DNA of 35,415 bases from Sutterella wadsworthensis 2_1_59BFAA (lineage in GTDB: Bacteria > Pseudomonadota > Gammaproteobacteria > Burkholderiales > Burkholderiaceae_F): the NCBI RefSeq assembly GCF_000297775.1, contig NZ_JH815513.1, positions 326,554 to 361,968 of the forward strand, given 5' to 3'. Positions 28,331 through 35,415 of this stretch are shown piece after piece (within the stretch, counting starts at the first letter, position 1; each line of letters starts with the position of its first letter). Both the position numbers and the translations under genes were made by a program. A model generated the notes under the pieces. It ran no database searches. It saw only the letters and a program-made list of their open reading frames with translations, and was not told the origin of the DNA.

Positions 28331-28588
28331 TCAGCCTCCGGTCACCGGCGGAAAGAAGGCGACCTCGTCGCCCGCCTTCACGGCGTCGTCGGGCTCGGCC
28401 ATCTCCTGATTGACGGCCGCGCGCACGCGGCGCGCATTGCCGAGCGCAGTCGCATACGGCTCGCCGCAGCCGCGAAGCCACTCGCGAAGCCCTGCGACCG
28501 TCGTCACGTCCTCAGGCACCTCAAGCTCCTCCTGCGCACGACCGAGGGCGTCGCGCAGAAGCGCAAAGTAAAGGATGCGGATCTTCAT
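28331..28588 (-). CDS. moaD: Molybdopterin synthase sulfur carrier MoaD
   Basis: Ubiquitin-fold sulfur carrier (85 aa) whose C-terminal Gly-Gly is thiocarboxylated and then donates sulfur in MoaE. The sequence begins MKIRILYFALLRDALG and ends EVAFFPPVTGG, both typical. It sits directly upstream of moaE and 53 bases after moeA. Confidence 0.94.
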   Translation of the reverse strand: MKIRILYFALLRDALGRAQEELEVPEDVTTVAGLREWLRGCGEPYATALGNARRVRAAVNQEMAEPDDAVKAGDEVAFFPPVTGG

Positions 28589-28641
28589 TTTGTTATGTCC
28601 TCTTTTTCTTGTGTTTCAGGTTTGCGCATTTCGAGCCACTC

Positions 28642-29847
28642 TCAGGCGAAGAACTGGCAGAACGGGTAGTAGCTGACCATGTCGCCCTTGCGGACGGTGC
28701 CGCCCACGGGAATGTCGACGAGACCGTCGGCCCAGGCGCAGGAGGAAAGCACCTGCGAATTCTGCGTGTGATAGAGGTCGAGCCCGCCCTCGTCGTTGCG
28801 GCGCACGCGCACAAACTCCTGACGGTCGCCCGGCTTGAGCCAGTCGAAGTCGGCTCTCACGGCCATGGGCTTTACGTCGATGTCGGTGAGGCCCATCGTC
28901 CTCAGGAGGTAGGGTCTGGCCATCATCAGGAAGACCACGAAGCCCGCAACGGGATTGCCCGGACAGCCTATGAAGGGCACGCCGCGCACCTCGCCGAACG
29001 CGAGGGGCTTGCCGGGCTTGAGACGGACGCGCCAGACGTTGAGCGAACCGACTGCTTCGACCGCCGGCTTGATGTGGTCCTCTTCGCCCACGCTCATGCC
29101 GCCCGTCGTCAGGATGACGTCGGCCGAGGCGGCCGCGCTCTCGAAAGCCTCGATCGTGGCCTCAAGCGTGTCGGGCACGCTGCCCAGGTCGAGCGCCTCG
29201 CAGCCGAGCTCCTGAAGGAGGCTGCGGATCATGAAGCGGTTCGAGTTGTAGATGCCACCCGGCGGCAGGGGTTCGCCCGGTTGCACGAGCTCGTCGCCCG
29301 AAAAGAAGATGCCGACTCGAAGACGGCGGTAAACCTTGACGTAGGCGCGGCCGATGGACGCGACCATGCCGATCGCGGCGGGCGTCAGGCGGGCGCCCTT
29401 CTTGAGCACGACGCCGCCCTGAGGCACGTCGGAGCCGCGGCGGCGGACCCATGCGCCCTCGCGCACGGGGGACTTGAAGCAGACGCCCTCGGGCGTCACC
29501 TCGACGTTTTCCTGGGGCACGACCGTGTCGGCACCCTCGGGCATCGGCGCGCCCGTGAAGATGCGCGCGACGCTGCCCTGCGCAAGCCTTGAGCCAACCT
29601 GACCGGCGGGAATGCGGTCGGAAACGGGCAGCACGACGGGATGATCTTTGGACGCCTCAGCCAGCTCGGCCGCTCTGACCGCGTAGCCGTCCATCTGGGA
29701 GTTGTCCCATCCGGGAACGGCGATAGGGCTCACGATGTCTTCGGCGAGCACGCGGTGGGTTGAATAGAGGAGCGGAACGGTTTCCATTCCCTCGACGGGC
29801 ACCGCCTTCTCCATGAGGCGGCGCAGGGCTTCGGCGTAGGTGATCAT
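28642..29847 (-). CDS. moeA: Molybdopterin molybdotransferase MoeA
   Basis: Inserts molybdate into adenylylated molybdopterin. The 401-aa protein has VPGWDNSQMDGYAVRAAEL, RIFTGAPMPEGADTVVPQE, GVFFSG-like GIFFSGDEL, the MPT-binding TTGGMSVGEEDHIKPAVE, and GCPGNPVAGFV, then a C-terminal beta domain. Its start overlaps the mobB stop (ATGA at 29844-29847), showing coupling. It is followed by moaD after a 53-base gap. Confidence 0.95.
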   Translation of the reverse strand: MITYAEALRRLMEKAVPVEGMETVPLLYSTHRVLAEDIVSPIAVPGWDNSQMDGYAVRAAELAEASKDHPVVLPVSDRIPAGQVGSRLAQGSVARIFTGAPMPEGADTVVPQENVEVTPEGVCFKSPVREGAWVRRRGSDVPQGGVVLKKGARLTPAAIGMVASIGRAYVKVYRRLRVGIFFSGDELVQPGEPLPPGGIYNSNRFMIRSLLQELGCEALDLGSVPDTLEATIEAFESAAASADVILTTGGMSVGEEDHIKPAVEAVGSLNVWRVRLKPGKPLAFGEVRGVPFIGCPGNPVAGFVVFLMMARPYLLRTMGLTDIDVKPMAVRADFDWLKPGDRQEFVRVRRNDEGGLDLYHTQNSQVLSSCAWADGLVDIPVGGTVRKGDMVSYYPFCQFFA

Positions 29848-30332
29848 AGGCTTACAACAAAATCTGCAACGGCTGCAGGGTCGTTGATGTCGAGCCGCGG
29901 CACCCTTTCGTCCGGCTCCTCGAAGTCGGAGGCGACGGCCACCACGTCGTCATGCATGAGCGAGAGTCTCGGATTGGCCTCGCACGCCCTGCGTCGGACT
30001 TCAATTTTAGGGAATGCGCCCTCGTTTTTAAACCCCTCCACAAGGATGACGTCGACATCCGAAAATCTGGCAAGCAGCTCTTCAACCGACGGCTGTTCAG
30101 GCGTTTCAACGAGCATGGCCCATCTTCGGTCGCTGCGCACGATCACCTGCGAGGCACCCGCCTCCCTGTAGCGCCAGCTGTCCTTGCCGGGCTTGTCCAT
30201 GTCGAACCCGTGGTGCGCGTCCTTAAGCGCCGCGACCCGGAAACCGCGGCGGGTGAGTTCCGCCGCAACCCGGGTCGCAAGGGTCGTCTTGCCGCTTTCG
30301 GAAAAGCCGACGAACCCGACCGTTTTAGGCAT
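29844..30332 (-). CDS. mobB: Molybdopterin-guanine dinucleotide biosynthesis adapter MobB
   Basis: GTP-binding accessory protein that helps MobA attach GMP to the cofactor. The 162-aa product has a P-loop GFSESGKTT at residues 8-16, LKDAHHGFDMDKPGKDSWRY and DVILVEGFKNEGAFPKIEV, all typical. It overlaps thrC by 8 bases and moeA by 4. Its presence implies MGD-type molybdoenzymes such as DMSO-reductase-family oxidoreductases. Confidence 0.94.
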   Translation of the reverse strand: MPKTVGFVGFSESGKTTLATRVAAELTRRGFRVAALKDAHHGFDMDKPGKDSWRYREAGASQVIVRSDRRWAMLVETPEQPSVEELLARFSDVDVILVEGFKNEGAFPKIEVRRRACEANPRLSLMHDDVVAVASDFEEPDERVPRLDINDPAAVADFVVSL

Positions 30333-31761
30333 CAGGGCGCTCCGTCAGCCTCTCGATCTCCTCTCGGACCGCCGCTTCACACGCAGGCGTCTGGACCTTG
30401 CGCAGCGGACGGCTGAAGAGGTCGGCCATGTCCTCGGGCGGCTCGACGGCAACGCCCGTGGCCTGCCTGACCATCCTCGGGAACTTGACGGCCTGAACCG
30501 TCTCGACGCAGAGCGTCTTGACGCCGACGGGATGGAGGTAGATGCCCGAGAAGAGCGCGTCGGCCGTGTGCGGGTCGACGTACGTGTCGTACTCGAGGTG
30601 CATCTGCTCGATGATCTCGAGGCGATTCGGATGGTTCGAGGAACCCGACACGACGCCCGACAGGCGGACCTTGCGGAATTCCTCCGCCGTGAGCGTGAAT
30701 TCGCCCTTCGTCTTCAGATCCTCGGCAAGCTCCCTGACACGGGTGCCGTCGCGGCCGAGCACGTCGAAGAGGAAGCGCTCGAAGCTCGCGGCGCGCGAGA
30801 TGTCAGTGGAGGGCGAGGACGTTGCGATCGTCTCGCTCGAGGGCTTCGGCGCATAGCGACCCGTGCGAAGGAACTCGTCCATCGCGTCGTTTTCGTTCGT
30901 GCAGACGATGAGGCGCATGATCGGAAGCCCCATCTTCTTGGCGACCCAGCACGCGTACGCATTGCCGAAGTTGCCGCCCGGCACCGCGAAGACGACCTCC
31001 TCGCCCACGCGTTCGACGGCCCTCAGATAGCCGTAGAAGTAGTAGACGATCTGCGGCACGATGCGGGCCCAGAGGACGGAGTTGATCGCGCCGAGGCCGT
31101 GGGCCTTCGCGTACTCGCGATCCTCGAGGATTGTGCGCACGATGTCCTGGCATTCGTCGAACGTGCCGTTGACCTCGATGTTGACGACGTTCGGATCTTG
31201 ATTGGAATAAAGCTGCGCCGCCTGGAACTGGCTCATGCGGTCCTTCGGGGAAAGCATGACGACCTTGATGTTCTTGTGCCCGCCGAACGCGGCCTCGGCC
31301 GCAGCCCCCATGTCGCCCGTCGTGGCGCCGAGCAGCGTGCGCGGGCGCCCCTGGGCGAACGACGTGTCGAAGAGCCTCGACATGAACTGCAGGGCAATGT
31401 CGTCGAAGGCAAGCGTCGGACCGTTCGAAAGCTCGAGCAGGCCGACCTGGTCGTGGAGCCACTTCACGGGCGTGATCTCCTCGGCCGTGAACATACCGCG
31501 GGTGTGGCCGAAGTTGCCGGCCTGATAGGCTTCGGAGCAGATCTGCCAGAGATCCTCCTTCGGGAGCTCCTCGGCGAAGAGGCGGATGACCTCGAAGGCG
31601 AGCGAGGCATAGGAGAGGCCGCGCCACGTCATCAGGGTGTGGGCGTCGACCTTCGGGAACACCGCAGGCACGTAGAGGCCGCCATCCTCGGCATAGCCCT
31701 CGAAGAGAATGTCGCTGAACGAGAAGCTCGATTCGAGGCCTCGGGTGGAAATGTACTGCAT
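30325..31761 (-). CDS. thrC: Threonine synthase-like protein lacking the usual PLP lysine
   Basis: Homologous along its whole length (478 aa) to bacterial threonine synthase, the PLP enzyme converting O-phosphohomoserine to threonine. Typical features are MQYISTRGLE at the N-terminus, ARDG-like YAEDGGLYVPA, the phosphate loop VPGGNFGNAYA, and SGVVSGSSNHPN. Two active-site motifs differ from those I know: the Lys motif GPTLAFKD reads GPTLAFDD (Asp120, codon at 31402-31404) and SGDTG reads TGDMG. The Lys-to-Asp change needs two base changes, so a sequencing error is unlikely. The start has a strong AAGGAGGT. It leads the operon with the Moco genes and overlaps mobB by 8 bases. Whether it still makes threonine is open. 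Confidence 0.85.
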   Translation of the reverse strand: MQYISTRGLESSFSFSDILFEGYAEDGGLYVPAVFPKVDAHTLMTWRGLSYASLAFEVIRLFAEELPKEDLWQICSEAYQAGNFGHTRGMFTAEEITPVKWLHDQVGLLELSNGPTLAFDDIALQFMSRLFDTSFAQGRPRTLLGATTGDMGAAAEAAFGGHKNIKVVMLSPKDRMSQFQAAQLYSNQDPNVVNIEVNGTFDECQDIVRTILEDREYAKAHGLGAINSVLWARIVPQIVYYFYGYLRAVERVGEEVVFAVPGGNFGNAYACWVAKKMGLPIMRLIVCTNENDAMDEFLRTGRYAPKPSSETIATSSPSTDISRAASFERFLFDVLGRDGTRVRELAEDLKTKGEFTLTAEEFRKVRLSGVVSGSSNHPNRLEIIEQMHLEYDTYVDPHTADALFSGIYLHPVGVKTLCVETVQAVKFPRMVRQATGVAVEPPEDMADLFSRPLRKVQTPACEAAVREEIERLTERPDA

Positions 31762-32049
31762 TAAACCTCCTTGAAAAGGGGGAAATAGTCGCTGTCACTC
31801 ATCAGGCAAATGACGATAAAGCCATACTACCTGAAAATCATTCTCCGAAAACTTAAAGAGACGGTTTTTTACGGAACCCAGGCATTTGACCTACAGCGAA
31901 ATAGGTGCTTTCGAGCAGATGCTCACGCGAAACACCCGTCCACTCGATCGTAATTGTAAGTCTTGTCGACCTTCAGACAGAAGGGGGACGCCCGCCGGCC
32001 ACCGAACCTCTACAATGACTTCATTGACAATAGATTAGAGAGAAACGCC

Positions 32050-33816
32050 ATGCCGCTTCCGAAAAGACCCGCCAAGCGAGGGGACGTGCTGACCGACTAC
32101 GGTCCCGAAGCCGATCTGACCAAGCCCGCCGGAAAGGCTGCGCCCAAGGCCGCAGCCAAACCGTCGCAGGCTCCCGAGACGGCTTCGAAGCCCCGCCGCA
32201 CGACGAGGAAGACCGTGAAGGCCGCGCCTGCCGAAACGACGAAGACTGTCACCGCGCAGGAGACTGCCGCCCCCAAATCGACGGCGAAGACGCCCGCGAA
32301 GCCCGCCGTGAAGAAGCCCCCCATCAAAAAAGCCGCAACCGCAGTGAAGCCCCAGACGGCCCCCGCAGTCGCCGAGTCCGACGTGCGCGAATCCAGGCAC
32401 TCCAACCGCCGCGGACGCGCCGCAACGCCCGCCGACAAGCGCAAGCTCTTCGTGCTCGACACCAACGTGCTGATCCACGATCCCATGAGCATCTTCAGCT
32501 TCGCCGAGCACGACGTCTTCCTGCCCATGACCGTGCTCGAAGAGCTCGACAACCACAAGAAGGGCACGAGCGACGTCGCACGCAACGCGCGTTCGGTGAG
32601 TCGCAGCCTCGATCAGCTGATGGAGCTCAACGGACACGATCTGACACAGGGCGTGCCGCTCTCGCTTCTGGGCAACAAGGAAGCGACGGGCAGGCTCTTC
32701 TTTGAAACCCACGCCGTCGACGTGCCGATTCCCGCCGCACTGCCGACCTTCAAGGGCGACAACCGCATCCTCGCGGTCGTCAAAGGCGTTGAAGGCGCCT
32801 TCCCCGATCTGGCCGTCGTGCTGGTGAGCAAGGACATCAACATGCGCATCAAGGCGACGACGTTGGGCATTCCCGCGGAGGACTATCTCTCCGACAAGGT
32901 GCTCGACGACACCGACATGCTCTACTCGGGCCGCATGGCGCTGCCCTCCGACTTCTGGACGACCGTCGGCAAATCCCTCAAGTCCTGGCAGGACGACGGC
33001 ACGACGCACTACCGCTTCGAGACGAAGGAGGCCGGCCGCTACGTCGTCAACATGTGTCTGACGATCGAGGGCGACCCCGACTTCATGGCCATCGTCACGA
33101 GCGTCGAGCCCGACGCGGTCACGATCCGCCTGCTGCGCGACTACCGAACCCGCCTCAAGGTCTGGGGCATTCATGCGCGCAACGCCGAACAGAACATGGC
33201 GCTCAACCTGCTCACCGATCCCGAGATCGACTTCGTCACGCTGCTCGGCCAGGCGGGCACGGGCAAGACCCTGATGACCCTTGCCGCCGCCCTCACCCAG
33301 ACGATCGACGAGCGCCGATTCTCCGAAATCATCGTGACGCGCGCGACCGTCAGCGTCGGCGAGGACATCGGCTTCCTGCCCGGCACCGAAGAGGAGAAGA
33401 TGGCGCCGTGGATGGGAGCGCTCGAGGACAACCTCGAGGTGCTTCACCGCTCGGAAAACAGCACGGGCGGCGACTGGGGTCGGCAGGCGACGCTCGACCT
33501 CATCAAGGCCCGCATCCGCATCAAGTCGATGAGTTTCATGCGCGGACGCACCTTCCTCAAGAAGTTCGTCATCATCGACGAGGCGCAGAACCTGAGCCCG
33601 AAGCAGATGAAGACCCTCATCACGCGCGCGGGCCCCGGCACGAAGATCGTCTGTCTGGGCAACATCGCCCAGATCGATACGCCCTACCTGACGGAAGGCA
33701 GCTCCGGCCTCACCTACGTCGTCGAACGCTTCCAGGGCTGGCCGCACGCAGCCACGATCACGCTCACGCGCGGCGAACGCTCGCGTCTGGCGGACTTCGC
33801 GACTGAAGCCCTATAA
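32050..33816 (+). CDS. PIN domain - PhoH-type ATPase fusion
   Basis: A 588-aa protein combining an RNase-like PIN domain with a PhoH ATPase; characterised relatives are RNA helicase/RNases, but the role here is inferred. Residues ~20-110 are a low-complexity Ala/Lys/Pro/Thr-rich tail (AAPKAAAKPSQ, TAKTPAKPAVKKPP). The PIN domain starts at LFVLDTNVLIHDP (about residue 134) with VLEELDNHKKG. The ATPase has GQAGTGKT (about residue 399), ATVSVGEDIGFLPG, FVIIDEAQNLSP (Walker B) and GNIAQIDTPYL. The start at 32050 follows a weak GAGAG, with TACAAT at 32011-32016 as a possible -10. The frame upstream to 31963 is not needed. Confidence 0.9.
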   Translation: MPLPKRPAKRGDVLTDYGPEADLTKPAGKAAPKAAAKPSQAPETASKPRRTTRKTVKAAPAETTKTVTAQETAAPKSTAKTPAKPAVKKPPIKKAATAVKPQTAPAVAESDVRESRHSNRRGRAATPADKRKLFVLDTNVLIHDPMSIFSFAEHDVFLPMTVLEELDNHKKGTSDVARNARSVSRSLDQLMELNGHDLTQGVPLSLLGNKEATGRLFFETHAVDVPIPAALPTFKGDNRILAVVKGVEGAFPDLAVVLVSKDINMRIKATTLGIPAEDYLSDKVLDDTDMLYSGRMALPSDFWTTVGKSLKSWQDDGTTHYRFETKEAGRYVVNMCLTIEGDPDFMAIVTSVEPDAVTIRLLRDYRTRLKVWGIHARNAEQNMALNLLTDPEIDFVTLLGQAGTGKTLMTLAAALTQTIDERRFSEIIVTRATVSVGEDIGFLPGTEEEKMAPWMGALEDNLEVLHRSENSTGGDWGRQATLDLIKARIRIKSMSFMRGRTFLKKFVIIDEAQNLSPKQMKTLITRAGPGTKIVCLGNIAQIDTPYLTEGSSGLTYVVERFQGWPHAATITLTRGERSRLADFATEAL

Positions 33817-33821
33817 AAAAC

Positions 33822-33850
33822 TTGCAAGGCTGGGAATTGGGAGTTATCAT
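33822..33850 (+). promoter_or_regulatory. Strong promoter of the putative tracrRNA
   Basis: TTGCAA (33822-33827), an exact 17-bp spacer and TATCAT (33845-33850). It begins 6 bases after the PhoH stop codon, and no gene starts downstream until cas9 at 34113. Transcription would begin near 33857. Confidence 0.75.
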
Positions 33851-33856
33851 CCAAGT

Positions 33857-33993
33857 ACATCTTAACTCAAGCCAACATCAGGAAAACGTCTCCGAACGTA
33901 CTGAAATCACCAAAAGTTAAGCTTGATTCCGGCCACTGTCTGATGCAAGATCCGACATCCGGGAAGAAAAAGGCGTCGAAAGGCGCCTTTTTT
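33857..33993 (+). ncRNA. Candidate type II-B tracrRNA
   Basis: A non-coding stretch of about 135 nt bounded by a sigma-70-type promoter and an intrinsic terminator, in the same direction as cas9. It contains CTGAAATCA (33901-33909), AAAAGT (33912-33917), TTGA (33923-33926), GGCC (33931-33934) and CTGTCTGA (33936-33943). The same order of short blocks (CTGTAATCA, AAAAGT, TTGA, GGACC, CTGTTTGA) occurs in the F. novicida tracrRNA as I remember it. The 5' part (about 33870-33907) would be the anti-repeat; it ends in ACTGAAAT, close to the ACTGAAAC typical of type II-B repeats. CTTAACT (33861-33867) can pair with AGTTAAG (33915-33921). The repeat itself is outside the window. Confidence 0.65.
33967..33993 (+). 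terminator. Terminator of the putative tracrRNA
   Basis: AAAAAGGCG (33967-33975) pairs with CGCCTTTTT (33984-33992), 8-nt loop, ending in six T's. It lies 120 nt upstream of cas9. Confidence 0.85.
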
Positions 33994-34031
33994 GTTGCCT
34001 TTTTCACGCTCACAAGGGAAATCCCTGAAAA

Positions 34032-34061
34032 TTGACAGCACTCCAAAGCCTAGCCTATCAT
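34032..34061 (+). promoter_or_regulatory. Promoter of cas9
   Basis: A perfect TTGACA (34032-34037), 18-bp spacer and TATCAT (34056-34061), with TATAAA just downstream. It lies about 50 nt before the cas9 ATG, which has GAGG seven bases upstream. Confidence 0.75.
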
Positions 34062-34112
34062 GCTATAAAACAATCACTACCCCATGCAAAATTCCATACA
34101 TGAGGAATCATC

Positions 34113-35282
34113 ATGAAGGCATGCGACTTAGAGGAAAAAACCAACCACCTTCAAGCTTGCGTTGCGATTGACCTTGGCGCGCGTTACACAGGCACCTTCT
34201 CCATCCTGCATAAGTCGAGTCATCTGCCTTCCAAAGACGACTGTCGCGCCGCAACCTACGTGCTGCCGGAGGACGGCGGCAAGATGACCTATTCTCAACG
34301 AAACCGCACTGCTGTCCGACATCGAATTCGTGGAAAGAAGCGTTTTGCACTCGCGCGTCGCATGGCCATGCTCATCATCCGCGAGAAGCTGGCCGCAAAG
34401 AGCGTCACGCTCACTTCTTCGGAAACTCGCCGTCTTGCTGAAGCGGTCGGCAGTCTCCTGCGCCGTCGTGGCTACAATCGTCTCGAAACCGAAACCGACA
34501 ACGACCTGACCGTCCTTGAAAACATCGAGCCTGAAGTGTTTTCCGAGCACGAGATTCTTGGAAAGTATTTTTATGCAGGAACCGATCTCGCCATCCAATG
34601 GGAAACACTATCGCAGGATCTGAGCAAAATCTCCTCGCTCCTTGCCGAACGCCTTTCCGAGAAAGACTTCAAGAAGTATCTGACAGGCTTGATTCCCGAC
34701 GACAAGAACAAGATCAAGCACATCATCAGTGTGTTCAAAATGCTGATCGACGAAGCGGAATCGATCAACATGCAGTGCGTTCTCGGACACAAGCACCGCA
34801 CTCAGTACCTTTCCGACATTCATGCCGACATGCATCGGGACACCCGTCTGTCGAAGGCTGCTGAGGCTTTCGGCGGCGTGGACCGCCTGTGGCGGCTTCT
34901 GGGCAACCTCTCGAATCTTCAGCTTCGCGCCCATCGCTGGTATTTCAACGCTCCCCACCTCTTTGACGATCAGGCACTTGAACCGGCCAGACTGCAGAAG
35001 ACGCTGGTACGCGCATTCAAGTATCTTCATTGCCCGCAAGGCGTCGAATCCCGTGCACAGGCCGAACTCGTGAAGGAGCTCGAAGAAGCGGACGACATCA
35101 TTGACGCACTGTGCACCATCGATCCCGTCCGCACGATTCCGCCCTACGAAAATCAGCAAAACAGACGGCCGCCCTTCGATCAGACGCTGTACCTGTCTCC
35201 CGATCTGGGAGTGTCAGGATTTCTGTGTCTGGGGAGGTTATTCCAGGGGCAGCCCAACGAGGCTGCCCTTTGTTTTTTGTGA
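34113..35282 (+). pseudogene. cas9: 5' part of type II-B Cas9, interrupted by an insertion sequence
   Basis: Matches the N-terminal portion of FnCas9-like (type II-B) effectors. The RuvC-I motif VAIDLGARYTG carries catalytic Asp20. An arginine-rich bridge helix follows (RTAVRHRIRGKKRFALARR, residues 66-84), then RRRGYNRLE, GHKHRTQYL, LLGNLSNLQLRAHRWYF and the conserved IDPVRTIPPYENQQNRRPP. The last native residues are about LYLSP-DL (to 35207); the frame then enters insertion-sequence DNA and stops at 35280-35282 after ~25 foreign residues. HNH, RuvC-II/III and PAM-interacting regions are cut off, so the product should be inactive. The start at 34113 has a good ribosome site. cas1, cas2, cas4 and the array would lie beyond the right edge. 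GC is lower than in flanking genes, consistent with transfer. Confidence 0.9.
35247..35278 (+). terminator. Terminator inside the IS end
   Basis: GGGCAGCC (35247-35254) pairs with GGCTGCCC (35261-35268), followed by a T-rich tail. It would stop transcription coming from the cas9 promoter into the element. Confidence 0.75.
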
Positions 35283-35337
35283 TGCAGTATGCCAGACCTG
35301 ATGCGATAGCGCGGGTAGTCTAATCATACCCCTTGTC

Positions 35338-35415
35338 TTACTCCATGGCACCTGTAAAGCGCTCGCCAAACAGCAGAGCGAACTGAGGCATGGCAGCAGA
35401 CCACCTGGCTGTAGC
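35338..35415 (-). CDS. IS256-family transposase, C-terminal end (partial)
   Basis: Reading in from the right edge on the minus strand, 25 codons end in TAA at 35338-35340. The peptide ARWSAAMPQFALLFGERF, then TGAME, resembles the C-terminus of IS256-family (MULE-type, DDE) transposases, which commonly end in a W...FAILFGDR-like helix. The N-terminus and catalytic residues are outside the window. Family assignment rests on this short stretch plus the terminal repeat. Confidence 0.65.
   Translation of the reverse strand, partial: ATARWSAAMPQFALLFGERFTGAME

Larger units (their letters stand above)
35207..35415 (-). mobile_element. End of an IS256-family insertion sequence (partial)
   Basis: Cas9 coding potential stops at about 35207 and an IS end begins (GGAGTGTCAGGATTTCTG, 35208-35225), resembling IS256-family terminal repeats. 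It continues with a terminator hairpin and the 3' end of a transposase on the minus strand, and runs off the window. The other terminal repeat and target duplication cannot be seen. Confidence 0.75.

Noticed and set aside
33817-34112. A CRISPR array next to cas9
   Set aside because: No repeated ~36-bp units with spacers are present anywhere in the window; the region instead holds one RNA-like unit and the cas9 promoter.

Overview
The window looks like chromosomal DNA of an asaccharolytic, anaerobic or microaerophilic gut betaproteobacterium, most likely Sutterella or a close relative in the Sutterellaceae (Burkholderiales). This is inferred from the mixture of betaproteobacterial housekeeping genes, high GC, an epsilon/Wolinella-type fumarate reductase, several Dcu carriers, and a type II-B (Francisella/Sutterella-like) cas9. 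No rRNA, tRNA or CRISPR array was seen.

Layout. 1-1.9 kb: an exported type B carboxylesterase (+). 2-8 kb (-): a fumarate-respiration block with dcuA, aspA, frdB and frdA, and a long gene-free leader upstream of frdA (7971-8806). 8.8-13.6 kb (+): ridA, recG, oxyR and an AI-2E-family permease. 13.9-15.1 kb (+): a second C4-dicarboxylate carrier (DcuC family). 15.2-15.75 kb: a gene-poor patch with a possible decayed gene end and a 12-G tract. 15.75-17.5 kb (-): a stand-alone FAD/NAD(P)H reductase and orn. 17.6-21.1 kb (+): an M48-type membrane protease, rsgA and moaA. 21.4-24.3 kb (+): putP and an unrecognised 418-residue protein. 24.6-27.3 kb (-): clpB with a near-consensus heat-shock promoter. 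27.5-31.8 kb (-): a tightly packed run thrC-mobB-moeA-moaD-moaE-crcB, mostly molybdenum cofactor genes. 32-33.8 kb (+): a PIN-PhoH ATPase. 33.8-35.4 kb (+): a type II-B CRISPR fragment.

How the genes fit together. AspA turns aspartate into fumarate, FrdAB reduces fumarate to succinate, and DcuA/DcuC exchange aspartate, fumarate and succinate, so the left half is an anaerobic fumarate-respiration module. The cytochrome b anchor (frdC) is not in the window. The Moco genes (moaA, moaD, moaE, moeA, mobB) would support molybdoenzyme respiration.

The most notable region is the right end. Directly after the PhoH gene there is a strong promoter, about 135 nt of non-coding DNA and an intrinsic terminator. 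The sequence between them resembles the Francisella novicida tracrRNA as I remember it. It is followed by its own cas9 promoter and the first ~365 codons of a type II-B cas9. The cas9 is then interrupted by the end of an IS256-family insertion sequence, so this effector appears recently inactivated. A second oddity is a threonine synthase-like protein with Asp where the PLP-binding Lys is expected.
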